A stretch of 25,040 bases of DNA from Ruminococcus sp. (GCA_018376535.1 JAHABC010000021.1:1-25040); one strand, 5' to 3'; shown: positions 1-7,605, counted from the first letter of the stretch. Program-made: numbers and translations. The notes: generated from the letters alone by a model not told the origin.

Positions 1-128
1 TTGTGTGTTTTTATTTTAACATAAAAGTTCTTAGTTCGCTACTTTTTTATTGATTTTCAATTGGTAAATATTGTGTCTCATTTCATTGTGGAACATACAA
101 AGTTATATCATGAAAAAATTTATATATG

Positions 129-157
129 TTGACTTGGGTAATCTTATATGGTATAAT
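129..157 (+). promoter_or_regulatory. sigma-A promoter of the first LRR gene
   Basis: TTGACT (129-134), a 17-bp spacer and TATAAT (152-157), with TGG just before the -10, which makes it an extended -10. It lies about 30 bp before the start codon of the LRR gene. The ribosome binding site AAGGAAGG is at 174-181. Confidence 0.75.
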
Positions 158-188
158 TTTCTTATAAAATAGTAAGGAAGGTTTTTGT

Positions 189-1712
189 ATGAATATCAAT
201 AAATTATTGGCTAGTACTTTTGCTTTATTAATATGTTGCGAATTAGTATCAACTCCACAAATTACAGATAGTATTAATTCCATAATAGCATCTTCAGAAG
301 ATATGTATAGTGGTTCGTGTGGCGAAAATGCTACTTTTTCCTTTGATGAGGCTACTGGTACACTAACTATCAGTGGCACTGGTAATATGGATTCTACTAA
401 TGATTGGCAAGATTATGCAGAAAGTATAAAATCTATAATTATTGAAGATGATATTACTTCTATTGGTATGTATGCATTTTACAATTGCACTTCCTTAACA
501 GAAATAACCATTCCTAATAGCATTGTTTCTATTGGTGATAGTGCATTTGGAAATTGTACATCGCTAACAGAAATAACTATACCAGATAGTGTTAATCATA
601 TTGCTTATGCTGCATTTGATAACACGCCATTTATAGATAACTATCCTGATGATTTAATAATATTAGGAAGTGTATTATATAAATATCAAGGCAATGATGC
701 AACTGTTACAATACCTAATAGTATTACTTCTATTAGTAGTTGTGCATTTGGATATTGTACATCATTAGAAAGTATAACAATTCCTAATAGTGTTACTTCT
801 ATTGGTGATTGTGCATTTGAAGATTGTACATCATTAGAAAGTATAACAATTCCTAATAGTGTTACTTCTATTGGCTATTGTGCATTTAAAGATTGTACAT
901 CATTAAAAGAAATAAATATTCCTAATAGTGTTACTCTTATTGGTATGTGTGCGTTTCGGAATTGTATATCATTAACAGAAATAACTATTCCTAATAGTGT
1001 TACTTGTATTGGTATTGAATTGTTTCGGGATTGTGAAAATTTAAAAAAAGTAACTATTTCAAATAGTGTGGAGAGTATCGGTGAATTTGCATTTGGAAAT
1101 TGTACATCGCTAGCAGAAATAATTATACCAGATAGTGTTAATTATATTGCTTATGCTGCATTTGATAACACGCCATTTATAGATAACTATCCTGATGATT
1201 TAATAATATTAGGAAGTGTATTATATAAATATCAAGGTAATGATGCAATTGTTACAATACCTAATAGTGTTACTTCTATTGGCTATGGTGCATTTGAAGA
1301 TTGTACATCATTAAAAGAAATAAATATCCCTAATAGTGTTACTTCGATTGATGAATGTGCATTTTATTGTTGCACTTCATTAAAAAAGATAACTATTCCT
1401 AATAGCGTTACTTGGATTGGTGCTTTATCCCTTGGATACAATGAGTATAATTATATCACTCAGAAACGTGACAAAATAGAAGATTTCACCATCTACGGAT
1501 TTAAAGGTTCAACTGCTGAAACCTATGCAACAGAAAACGACTTTAACTTTATAGCTATTGATAATGATACTCAACCAACAACTACAGATATATTAAAACT
1601 AAAAAAATATATTTTAGGAATATCCAACGATATAACAAACTTAGACTTTAATCAAGATAACAATGTAAACATATTAGATTTAAATGTAGCAAAGCAATCC
1701 ATATTATATTAA
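189..1712 (+). CDS. secreted BspA-type leucine-rich-repeat protein with degenerate dockerin-like tail
   Basis: 507 residues. An N-terminal hydrophobic segment (about residues 5-22) looks like a signal peptide. Next comes the short module common before these repeats (SCGENATFSFDEATGTLTIS at about 43-62). About 13 LRR_5/BspA repeats of 23 residues follow, with the pattern IPNSVTSIGxxAFxxCTSL. Two of these are longer units carrying the same insert (DNTPFIDNYPDDL), the product of an internal duplication. The last 45 residues resemble a type I dockerin. The second calcium loop is intact (D-x-N-x-D-x6-D in DFNQDNNVNILD), but the first has lost its position-1 Asp. In this family such proteins are surface or secreted adhesion/scaffold factors; here cellulosome attachment is inferred from the tail. 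The start is fixed by AAGGAAGG 7 nt upstream. The gene converges on the phosphorylase gene across a shared terminator. The ligand is unknown. Confidence 0.85.
   Translation: MNINKLLASTFALLICCELVSTPQITDSINSIIASSEDMYSGSCGENATFSFDEATGTLTISGTGNMDSTNDWQDYAESIKSIIIEDDITSIGMYAFYNCTSLTEITIPNSIVSIGDSAFGNCTSLTEITIPDSVNHIAYAAFDNTPFIDNYPDDLIILGSVLYKYQGNDATVTIPNSITSISSCAFGYCTSLESITIPNSVTSIGDCAFEDCTSLESITIPNSVTSIGYCAFKDCTSLKEINIPNSVTLIGMCAFRNCISLTEITIPNSVTCIGIELFRDCENLKKVTISNSVESIGEFAFGNCTSLAEIIIPDSVNYIAYAAFDNTPFIDNYPDDLIILGSVLYKYQGNDAIVTIPNSVTSIGYGAFEDCTSLKEINIPNSVTSIDECAFYCCTSLKKITIPNSVTWIGALSLGYNEYNYITQKRDKIEDFTIYGFKGSTAETYATENDFNFIAIDNDTQPTTTDILKLKKYILGISNDITNLDFNQDNNVNILDLNVAKQSILY
542..1283 (+). repeat. 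in-frame internal duplication in the LRR gene (two copies, 546 bp apart)
   Basis: The segment at about 542-737 reappears at about 1088-1283, offset by exactly 546 bp (182 codons). By eye there are only about six base differences over roughly 190 bp. This is far closer than the ordinary 69-bp LRR units are to one another. It covers the end of one LRR and the unusual long unit containing DNTPFIDNYPDDL. Confidence 0.8.
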
Positions 1713-1744
1713 AAAATAAAGGAACGATATTTAATCGTTCCTTT
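1711..1744. terminator. bidirectional rho-independent terminator
   Basis: An 11-bp perfect stem (1718-1728 with 1734-1744) and 5-nt loop lie between two converging genes. On the minus strand it runs into a T-rich tract (complement of 1711-1717), so it ends the phosphorylase transcript well. In the plus direction the T tail is shorter. Confidence 0.8.
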
Positions 1745-1748
1745 AAGT

Positions 1749-3041
1749 TTATACTTTTTCAATTAGAACATCTTTCTTAGATGGTTGTAAGCTATCGAAA
1801 GTAATAGCTTTTAAAAGTCTATCTTCTGCTTGAGAGAAATCGGAAACTTTACTAGAATACAATGTAGCAATAGTATCACCAATAGATACGGCATCGCCTA
1901 CTTGACGATTAAATACTATACCTGCAGAATAGTCTATACTATCTAATTTAGTATGTCTACCTGCACCCAAATTTAAGGATACTATTCCCACTTCTTGACT
2001 ATCTATTAAGTGAATATATCCATTTACTTTAGATTTAACTTCACAACTGTACTTAGGGATATCAAATAATGAATAGTCATCAACTACGTTAGCGTTTCCC
2101 CCTTGATATTCTATCATCTTAGATAGAGTATCTAAGGCTTTACCACTAGATATACTCTTTAAAACCTTATCTTTTGCGATAGTGTAATCTAAATTTAAAG
2201 CTAAAGATACAATTTCAGTAGATATATCTACACACAAACTTAAAAGATTACCTTTAGTATTACCTTTTAAAGTTTCAATAGCCTCAATAACTTCCAAGGA
2301 GTTGCCAACGTTGTAACCTAATGGAATATTCATATCTGTAATAAGAGCCTTACAATTTTTATCTGATTTTTTGCCCATATCCACCATAAGATTGGCTAAT
2401 TCTAAAGCATTAGATACATCTTTCATAAATGCACCACTGCCACATTTAACGTCTAATAGAATTATATCAGTATTCATAGCCAACTTTTTGCTCATAATAC
2501 TAGAACATATTAAAGGAATACTATCAACAGTAGCAGTGACATCTCTAAGGGCGTATAGTTTCTTATCTGCTGGAGTTAGATTTCCACTCTGCGATACTAT
2601 TGCACAACCTACAGTATTAACGCAATCTATAAACTTATTGTGAGTTAGATGTACATTAAAGTTTGGAATACTTTCCAACTTATCGATAGTTCCACCAGTA
2701 TGACCTAAACCACGTCCAGACATTTTAGGCATCTTAACGCCACAACTTGCCACTATTGGAGCAATTATCAAAGTAGTTTTATCACCAACACCACCAGTAC
2801 TATGCTTATCTGCCGTGATACCCTCCACGCAATCCCATGACAAGACTTCCCCAGAATTTTTCATACAGTTGGTAAGTTGAAAAGTTTCATTTTTAGACAA
2901 TCCATTTAAGCATACAGCCATCAGCCACGCAGATACTTGATAGTCTGGAATAGTATCATTAACATAGCCATCTATCAAATAGGATATTTCTTCTTTAGAT
3001 AGTTCTTGTTTTAACTTAGTTTTATTTATAATATCGTACAT
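1749..3041 (-). CDS. pdp: pyrimidine-nucleoside phosphorylase (thymidine/uridine phosphorylase)
   Basis: About 430 residues, the usual length for this family. It phosphorolyses pyrimidine (deoxy)nucleosides to the free base and (deoxy)ribose-1-phosphate in cytosolic nucleoside salvage. Visible motifs are the phosphate-binding KHSTGGVGD (79-87), the family signature SGRGLGHTGGTIDKLE (108-123), LYALRD (R166) and SSIMSKK (S181, K185). The last two correspond to the substrate-binding Arg/Ser/Lys of E. coli thymidine phosphorylase. I chose the ATG at 3041 because MYDIINK aligns with the N-terminus of the family. A GTG at 3059 in the same frame overlaps the only SD-like sequence (GAGGTGA), so the exact start is slightly uncertain; with the ATG the spacing is a long 14-15 nt. 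The gene lies just downstream of the EcsC-family gene, with a hairpin between them. No own promoter is obvious. PdP versus DoaA-type specificity (thymidine only) cannot be told from sequence. Confidence 0.93.
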   Translation of the reverse strand: MYDIINKTKLKQELSKEEISYLIDGYVNDTIPDYQVSAWLMAVCLNGLSKNETFQLTNCMKNSGEVLSWDCVEGITADKHSTGGVGDKTTLIIAPIVASCGVKMPKMSGRGLGHTGGTIDKLESIPNFNVHLTHNKFIDCVNTVGCAIVSQSGNLTPADKKLYALRDVTATVDSIPLICSSIMSKKLAMNTDIILLDVKCGSGAFMKDVSNALELANLMVDMGKKSDKNCKALITDMNIPLGYNVGNSLEVIEAIETLKGNTKGNLLSLCVDISTEIVSLALNLDYTIAKDKVLKSISSGKALDTLSKMIEYQGGNANVVDDYSLFDIPKYSCEVKSKVNGYIHLIDSQEVGIVSLNLGAGRHTKLDSIDYSAGIVFNRQVGDAVSIGDTIATLYSSKVSDFSQAEDRLLKAITFDSLQPSKKDVLIEKV

Positions 3042-3085
3042 ATTCAAAACACACTTCACCTCACTTAATCAAGAGGTTTAAAATT

Positions 3086-3113
3086 TTAGGAATGTCATTA
3101 AAGACATTCCTAA
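3086..3113 (-). terminator. hairpin between the EcsC-family gene and the phosphorylase gene
   Basis: An 11-bp perfect stem (3086-3096 with 3103-3113) and 6-nt loop start 6 bp after the EcsC-family stop codon. On the minus strand it is followed by a short mixed A/T tract instead of a strong T run, so it may be a leaky terminator that lets transcription reach the phosphorylase gene. Confidence 0.6.
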
Positions 3114-3118
3114 GTAAG

Positions 3119-3754
3119 TTAAACACCCTTATTTTTTATAAAGCAATCTATTGCACGGTTAGCGATATTTTTAGTAGCAAATGCATCTATGCTACCACCG
3201 ATAACGCCACTAATACCAGGAATTACTTTAATTAAATTGATAACTCCTTTAGTACCCATCTTAGTAACTAATCTAAAGCCTATAAACTGATTAATCTTAA
3301 TTAGCATCTTACCCGGAATCTTTTTCAACATATTTATAGTAACTTTTTCCCCGACTTTAATGCCTACATTTTTAATGACATCAGTACCAGCCATGCCGAC
3401 TAAACACATATACGCAAGAGTTTTTACCTCATCATCATATGGATTGTATCCACCTATTACAGCGATAGCAGCAATCATTCTAAGTTGAACGTACACATTA
3501 ACGCCCACATCAGCTGATATTGCTACTGGTAGAGTTAAAGCACCTCCGACACTGGTTAAAAATCCAGTAGTGGCACACTTTGCTATTTGATTAGTTACTA
3601 ACTTTTCAACTGCTGAATCCTTATTGCTATACTTTCTTAGATATTCTTGACCAAGTACTATAGCACTATCGGAAGTAGGTAAACCCTCAATAGCAGATGT
3701 ATAGCATTTTTCCAATATATCCAAGCCTAGTTGTTGATTTTTTTCGTTACTCAT
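3119..3754 (-). CDS. EcsC-family protein
   Basis: 211 residues, matching the EcsC protein family in overall pattern. There is a glycine/alanine-rich, partly hydrophobic core (ADVGVNVYVQLRMIAAIAVIGGY, about 81-103, shown in part by the motif QLRMIAAIAVIGGY), then amphipathic segments with repeated Lys/Gly and Ile-Pro-Gly turns (IPGKM, IPGISGVIGG). EcsC in Bacillus lies beside the EcsAB ABC transporter, but the molecular role of the family is unknown. No EcsAB partner is seen here. No signal peptide is present; membrane association is possible. The start at 3754 is fixed by AAAGGAG 9-10 nt upstream. It has its own promoter at 3801-3829 and a hairpin after the stop. Confidence 0.72.
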   Translation of the reverse strand: MSNEKNQQLGLDILEKCYTSAIEGLPTSDSAIVLGQEYLRKYSNKDSAVEKLVTNQIAKCATTGFLTSVGGALTLPVAISADVGVNVYVQLRMIAAIAVIGGYNPYDDEVKTLAYMCLVGMAGTDVIKNVGIKVGEKVTINMLKKIPGKMLIKINQFIGFRLVTKMGTKGVINLIKVIPGISGVIGGSIDAFATKNIANRAIDCFIKNKGV

Positions 3755-3800
3755 AAAGATGCACTCCTTTCAAAACTTATCATAATACTAGTTATTAAAC

Positions 3801-3829
3801 ATTAAATTCAAATATAACTAAGTTGTCAT
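3801..3829 (-). promoter_or_regulatory. probable promoter of the EcsC-family gene
   Basis: Read on the minus strand: ATGACA (3829-3824), a 17-bp spacer, TTTAAT (3806-3801). Each hexamer is one base from consensus. It lies between the upstream LRR gene stop and the EcsC start. Confidence 0.5.
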
Positions 3830-3842
3830 CTTGTATAAGTCT

Positions 3843-5024
3843 TTATACTTCAAGATATTTTTTTAATGCAGAATTTAAATCTAAGATATCTATATCACCA
3901 TCGGAATTATAGTCAAGGTTAGTACTATCTGTAGAAACTCCTAAGATACACTTTTTTAGGTTTAAGATATCTAAAATTGGTGAGGTATTTTCTTCAATAT
4001 TTACAAAGTCAAAATTATTTTCTTTGGCATACTTTTCAGCTTTAGAACCTTTTACTCCACGGATTATAAGGTTACTGGAATCCAAGGCATTTTCGCCTAT
4101 TTTGGTAACAGTATCAGGGATAGTTATTTCTTTTAATGATGTACAATAAGAAAATGCCTCCTTACCAATAGAAGTAACTCCATCAGGAATAATTATTTTT
4201 TCTAATGATTCACAACCATAAAAGGAACAGTTACCAATAGAAGTAACCCCATCAGGAATAATTATTTCTTTTAATGATTCACAACCAGAAAAGGAACAAT
4301 CAGCAATGGAAGTGACACTATTGGGAATAGTTATATTTTCTAACGATTTACAATCATTAAATGCACAATAGTCAATAGAAGTAACACTATCGGGGATATT
4401 TATAGTTTCTAATGATGTACAACAAGAAAACGCCCACTCACCAATAGAAGTAACACTATCGGGAATATTTATCTCTGTTAATGATTTACAATATTGAAAT
4501 GCCTTAAAACCAATGGAAGTAACATTTTTAGAAAGAGTTACACTATTCAATGATTCACAACTTTCAAATGCCCACTTACCAATAGAAGTAACACTATCTG
4601 GGATAGTTATGCTTTTTAATAATGTACAATGTGTAAATGCATTATCACCAATAGAAGTGACGCTATCTGGAATTGTTATACTTTCCAATGATGTGCAACC
4701 AGAAAATGCTCCATCACTGATAGAAGTAATACCATCTTCAATGACTATTGTTTTAATGAAGTATATATCATTATAATTATCCCAACCATAACTAAAATTA
4801 GATGGGTTTGTATAGTCCATATCGCCAGTACCACTGATAGTTAACGTACCAGTAGTTTCATCAACTGAATATGTAGCATTTTTACCACATGAATTACTAT
4901 ATTGAGATTCTTCATCTTCTGCAGATACTACTATATTAGATATCTCTTTAATATGTGTAGATGTTATAGTTCCACAACACATAACCATGCAAGATATATA
5001 TACTAAAATATTTTTAATATTCAT
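3843..5024 (-). CDS. secreted BspA-type leucine-rich-repeat protein with half-dockerin tail
   Basis: 393 residues from the ATG at 5024, which has AAAGGAG 8 nt upstream; in-frame starts further upstream would overlap that site. A signal peptide (MNIKNILVYISCMVMCCGT) is followed by the same SCGKNATYSVDETTGTLTIS module as in the first LRR protein. Nine to ten regular 23-residue LRR_5 repeats (VTSIGxxAFxxCxSLxxITIPDS) come next. The C-terminus has a dockerin-like pair of helices. Its second calcium loop is canonical (DYNSDGDIDILD), but the first is eroded: only the position-12 Asp, and Glu at position 5, remain. The protein is a paralogue of the first one in this window but lacks the long-insert repeats. 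The start is only 19 bp after the ychF stop and no separate promoter is seen, so it is probably co-transcribed with ychF. Function is inferred as extracellular adhesion or scaffold binding; the ligand is unknown. Confidence 0.85.
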   Translation of the reverse strand: MNIKNILVYISCMVMCCGTITSTHIKEISNIVVSAEDEESQYSNSCGKNATYSVDETTGTLTISGTGDMDYTNPSNFSYGWDNYNDIYFIKTIVIEDGITSISDGAFSGCTSLESITIPDSVTSIGDNAFTHCTLLKSITIPDSVTSIGKWAFESCESLNSVTLSKNVTSIGFKAFQYCKSLTEINIPDSVTSIGEWAFSCCTSLETINIPDSVTSIDYCAFNDCKSLENITIPNSVTSIADCSFSGCESLKEIIIPDGVTSIGNCSFYGCESLEKIIIPDGVTSIGKEAFSYCTSLKEITIPDTVTKIGENALDSSNLIIRGVKGSKAEKYAKENNFDFVNIEENTSPILDILNLKKCILGVSTDSTNLDYNSDGDIDILDLNSALKKYLEV

Positions 5025-5043
5025 GTGAGATACTCCTTTGATA

Positions 5044-6138
5044 TTACACATTAAATCTAAATAGAACTATATCACCATCTTGCATAACGTACTCTTTGCC
5101 TTCAAGACGAACTAGACCTTTTTCCTTAGCGTTAGCCATAGAGCCACAAGCCATTAAATCGTCAAAAGATACGACTTCTGCACGAATAAAACCTTTTTCA
5201 AAATCTGTATGAATTTTACCCGCAGCTTGAGGAGCTTTAGTACCTTTTGTGATAGTCCAAGCACGAACTTCAGGTTTACCAGCGGTTAAGTAAGATATCA
5301 AACCTAATAGAGAGTAACCAGTCTTGATAATTCTACCTAAACCAGAAACTTCAAGACCTAATTCAGATAAGAACATAGCTTTATCTTCTGGGTCCATATC
5401 AGATATTTCAGCCTCAATTTGAGCACATATTGGCAATACAGCAGATTTTTCTTCTTCGGCTATTTTGCAAACGGCTTTATAGTTTTCGTTAGTTTCGATG
5501 TTGTTAATAAAATCGTCTTCACTTAGATTACAAGCATATATTACAGGCTTTGCCGATAGTAATGGTGTAGATTTTATCCACTCTCTTTCATCATCGGAGT
5601 AGTCATAGCCTCTAGCAGACTTACCACTTTCCAAGAAAGATTTTAAATCTTCCAAGAAGTCCAACTCTGTCTGTAGAGATTTATCACCTTTTAGAGCCTT
5701 TTTAGTCTTGTCGATACGTCTATCTAGCATTTCAATATCGGAGAAGATGAGTTCAAGGTTAATAGTTTCGATATCTCTAGCAGGGTTAATAGAACCATCT
5801 ACATGGATAATATCAGTACTTTCGAAGCATCTAACGACATGGACGATAGCGTCTACTTCACGAATATCTGCAAGGAACTTATTGCCAAGACCTTCACCTT
5901 TAGATGCACCTTTTACAAGTCCAGCGATATCTACAAATTCAAGAGTTGCAGGAGTAAACTTATCTGGGTGATACATTTCAGCTAATTTATCTAGTCTTTC
6001 ATCTGGAACAGATACTATTCCGACATTTTTTTCTATAGTACAAAATGGATAGTTAGCACTTTCAGCACCTGCATTAGTTAAGGCATTGAATAGAGTACTC
6101 TTTCCAACGTTAGGTAATCCGACCATACCAAGTTTCAT
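5044..6138 (-). CDS. ychF: redox-/stress-linked ATPase YchF (Obg/OLA1 family)
   Basis: 364 residues, the usual size (about 364-366). It is a TRAFAC-class P-loop protein that binds ATP rather than GTP and associates with ribosomes. Visible are the P-loop GLPNVGKS (7-14), the switch II DIAG (70-73), and NLSE (204-207) in place of the GTPase NKxD, which is the mark of ATP specificity in this family. A coiled-coil-prone insertion (about 130-190) and a C-terminal TGS-like domain (about 280-363, ending in DGDIVLFRFNV) follow. Start: the ATG at 6138 has AAAGGAAG upstream and gives the family's normal N-terminus MKLGMVGLPN; the upstream in-frame ATG at 6183 would add 15 unrelated residues. A strong promoter lies just upstream. 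The LRR/dockerin gene follows closely. Confidence 0.96.
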   Translation of the reverse strand: MKLGMVGLPNVGKSTLFNALTNAGAESANYPFCTIEKNVGIVSVPDERLDKLAEMYHPDKFTPATLEFVDIAGLVKGASKGEGLGNKFLADIREVDAIVHVVRCFESTDIIHVDGSINPARDIETINLELIFSDIEMLDRRIDKTKKALKGDKSLQTELDFLEDLKSFLESGKSARGYDYSDDEREWIKSTPLLSAKPVIYACNLSEDDFINNIETNENYKAVCKIAEEEKSAVLPICAQIEAEISDMDPEDKAMFLSELGLEVSGLGRIIKTGYSLLGLISYLTAGKPEVRAWTITKGTKAPQAAGKIHTDFEKGFIRAEVVSFDDLMACGSMANAKEKGLVRLEGKEYVMQDGDIVLFRFNV

Positions 6139-6192
6139 AAAAAAATCAACTTCCTTTGTGATAATATTTTTATGCTCACGCATACTATAGAT

Positions 6193-6221
6193 ATTATATC
6201 ATAAAGTTTTAACATATTCAA
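6193..6221 (-). promoter_or_regulatory. promoter of ychF and the downstream LRR gene
   Basis: Minus strand: TTGAAT (6221-6216), 17-bp spacer, TATAAT (6198-6193). It sits between the CarD-like gene stop and the ychF start. Confidence 0.75.
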
Positions 6222-6225
6222 GGGT

Positions 6226-6720
6226 TTAAATATTAGATTGTTCTAATCTATTTTCGATATACTTATGAACATCTTTAATAGGAATATCCAAAGCAAAAGC
6301 CAACTCCTCATTAAGATATCTTTCAGCAGTATGGAAGTATCTATCGTCAATATTAGATATCTTTTTATTAATGGAAATATTTTTCAAATTCTTTTGATAT
6401 ATACTTTTAACTATCTTTAAATAAGAGTTGCAATTGTAATTATGAATAGTCTGTTTGTATTCAACATCGTTAAGAGTTTCTAAAGGTTGAATAGATGGAA
6501 TACTATCAATTAAAGATATAGCTTCTTCTTTAGATAATGGTTTTCTAATATGTTCGATATTAGTTATAGGAATATCAAAAGTTTCCTTTTCGTACACCGA
6601 ACCTAATATATAATAAGTAACATCTTTTTTAAAGCCCATGTCACTGTAGTCTAGTTGTTTTATATCCAATACCTTGCAAACCCAATATTGATACACTACA
6701 TAATCGTTAATTTTAAACAT
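6226..6720 (-). CDS. CarD-like (CdnL/TRCF-type) RNA polymerase-interacting transcription regulator
   Basis: 164 residues. The N-terminal 60 or so fit the CarD/TRCF RNA polymerase-interacting domain: FKINDYVVYQYWVCKVLDI, then a YYIL strand and an IPITNIEHIRKPLS segment, the place where the family has IP...R. The C-terminal half is helical (about 64-160), as in CdnL, where it contacts promoter DNA next to the -10. The known family role is to stabilise open promoter complexes, often at rRNA promoters. The usual G-V in VVYPxxGV is replaced by W-V here, so the domain is somewhat divergent. The start at 6720 is set by GAGGTG 8 nt upstream, with its own promoter at 6763-6791. Confidence 0.8.
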   Translation of the reverse strand: MFKINDYVVYQYWVCKVLDIKQLDYSDMGFKKDVTYYILGSVYEKETFDIPITNIEHIRKPLSKEEAISLIDSIPSIQPLETLNDVEYKQTIHNYNCNSYLKIVKSIYQKNLKNISINKKISNIDDRYFHTAERYLNEELAFALDIPIKDVHKYIENRLEQSNI

Positions 6721-6762
6721 ATAAAAATCACCTCATAGTATTAATTTGTTTATTACATTATG

Positions 6763-6791
6763 ATTATATCACATTTTAGGAATAAAATCAA
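6763..6791 (-). promoter_or_regulatory. promoter of the CarD-like gene
   Basis: Minus strand: TTGATT (6791-6786), 17-bp spacer, TATAAT (6768-6763), about 43 bp before the start codon. Confidence 0.65.
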
Positions 6792-6840
6792 GGTGATATA
6801 AGATTTTTGGTAGATATGATTAATAATACAAATCTCAAAT

Positions 6841-6876
6841 TTATACAATATTTATAATAGCAATACTATTGTATAA
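6841..6876. repeat. AT-rich inverted repeat between divergent promoters
   Basis: Perfect 10-bp arms (TTATACAATA at 6841-6850, TATTGTATAA at 6867-6876) with a 16-bp centre. A shorter nested pair (6856-6860 with 6866-6870) overlaps it. It lies between the divergent promoters of the CarD-like gene and the membrane protein gene. Operator, terminator remnant or chance AT-rich symmetry are all possible. Confidence 0.45.
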
Positions 6877-6907
6877 GATAATATATTATTATTTTATTGT
6901 ATTTATC

Positions 6908-6936
6908 TTGACAAATTACAATAAATATGCAATAAT
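6908..6936 (+). promoter_or_regulatory. promoter of the COG2426-type membrane protein gene
   Basis: Consensus TTGACA (6908-6913), 17-bp spacer, AATAAT (6931-6936). The transcript start would be about 25 bp before the ATG at 6968. Confidence 0.6.
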
Positions 6937-6967
6937 AAATGTATTATTATTTGGAAAGGATTTTATT

Positions 6968-7480
6968 ATGCAAGAATTTATACAAAATATGACCTTATGG
7001 CTTCAAGATAAGGGAATTTCTAGTGAAATAATCATATTTATTATATCAATGATACCCATATTGGAACTTAGAGGTGGCTTAATTGCTAGTTCATTATTAG
7101 GAGTAAGCCTAGTAAAAGCTAGTGCTATATGTATTTTAGGAAATATAGTTCCAATACCATTTATACTATTGTTTATAAGACAAATATTTGAATGGTTAAA
7201 AAAAGTCAAAGGTATAAATAAGATAATCTATAAACTGGAAGACACTGCTATGAAAAAGTCGGATACCATTCAAAAAAGTGCTTTTATTGGTTTAATGTTA
7301 TTTGTAGGTATTCCGTTACCAGGGACAGGTGCTTGGACAGGTTCATTAATAGCATCTTTACTTGATGTTAAAATGAAAATTAGTGTTCCAGCTATACTAT
7401 GTGGTTTAATAATGGCTACTATCATAATGGACATACTATCTTATGGTGGTTTAGCATATATAATCAGTCTATTTAACTAA
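6968..7480 (+). CDS. small multidrug export-type integral membrane protein (COG2426 family)
   Basis: 170 residues from the ATG at 6968, which has GGAAAGGA (6953-6960) 7 nt upstream. A longer reading from 6869 has no RBS and would begin upstream of the promoter, so I reject it. The protein has about four hydrophobic membrane segments (about 15-35, 48-70, 103-125, 138-165). It shows the family pattern ISMIPILELRGGLIAS, with the charged ELRGG in a re-entrant position, and the second-half repeat MLFVGIPLPGTGAWTG. The family is annotated as putative small multidrug export, but transport activity is not well established; it resembles the DedA/SNARE-associated fold in its P-x-P-G-x-G-A-W-T-G loop. 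It is a single gene with its own promoter and terminator. Confidence 0.78.
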   Translation: MQEFIQNMTLWLQDKGISSEIIIFIISMIPILELRGGLIASSLLGVSLVKASAICILGNIVPIPFILLFIRQIFEWLKKVKGINKIIYKLEDTAMKKSDTIQKSAFIGLMLFVGIPLPGTGAWTGSLIASLLDVKMKISVPAILCGLIMATIIMDILSYGGLAYIISLFN

Positions 7481-7494
7481 ATGAATATTTAATT

Positions 7495-7526
7495 AGAATG
7501 TATATTAAATGTACATTCTCTTTTTA
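7495..7526 (+). terminator. rho-independent terminator after the membrane protein gene
   Basis: An 8-bp stem (7495-7502 with 7512-7519) and 9-nt loop, followed by TCTCTTTTTA. It separates this gene from htpG. Confidence 0.65.
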
Positions 7527-7571
7527 TATGTATAAAAAATATGAACATTTTGTAAACATACTAAAAAAGCC

Positions 7572-7600
7572 TTGATTTTTACTAATTAAATGATTATAAT
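7572..7600 (+). promoter_or_regulatory. promoter of htpG
   Basis: TTGATT (7572-7577), 17-bp spacer, TATAAT (7595-7600). The predicted transcription start falls inside or at the edge of the CIRCE element that begins at 7606. Confidence 0.85.
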
Positions 7601-7605
7601 AATAG

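Noticed and set aside
1..128. Possible RNA leader or gene end at the window start
   Set aside because: AT-rich, no stable hairpin, no open frame with an RBS; nothing can be supported.
700..1430. 69-bp periodic repeats as a possible CRISPR or satellite
   Set aside because: They are the codons of 23-residue LRR_5 repeats in an intact gene.
5708..5985. Open frames on the plus strand inside ychF
   Set aside because: Antisense shadows of a fully conserved ATPase gene; no RBS and no recognisable product.
6869..6967. N-terminal extension of the COG2426-type membrane protein
   Set aside because: It would start upstream of the TTGACA promoter, has no RBS, and a good RBS precedes the ATG at 6968.
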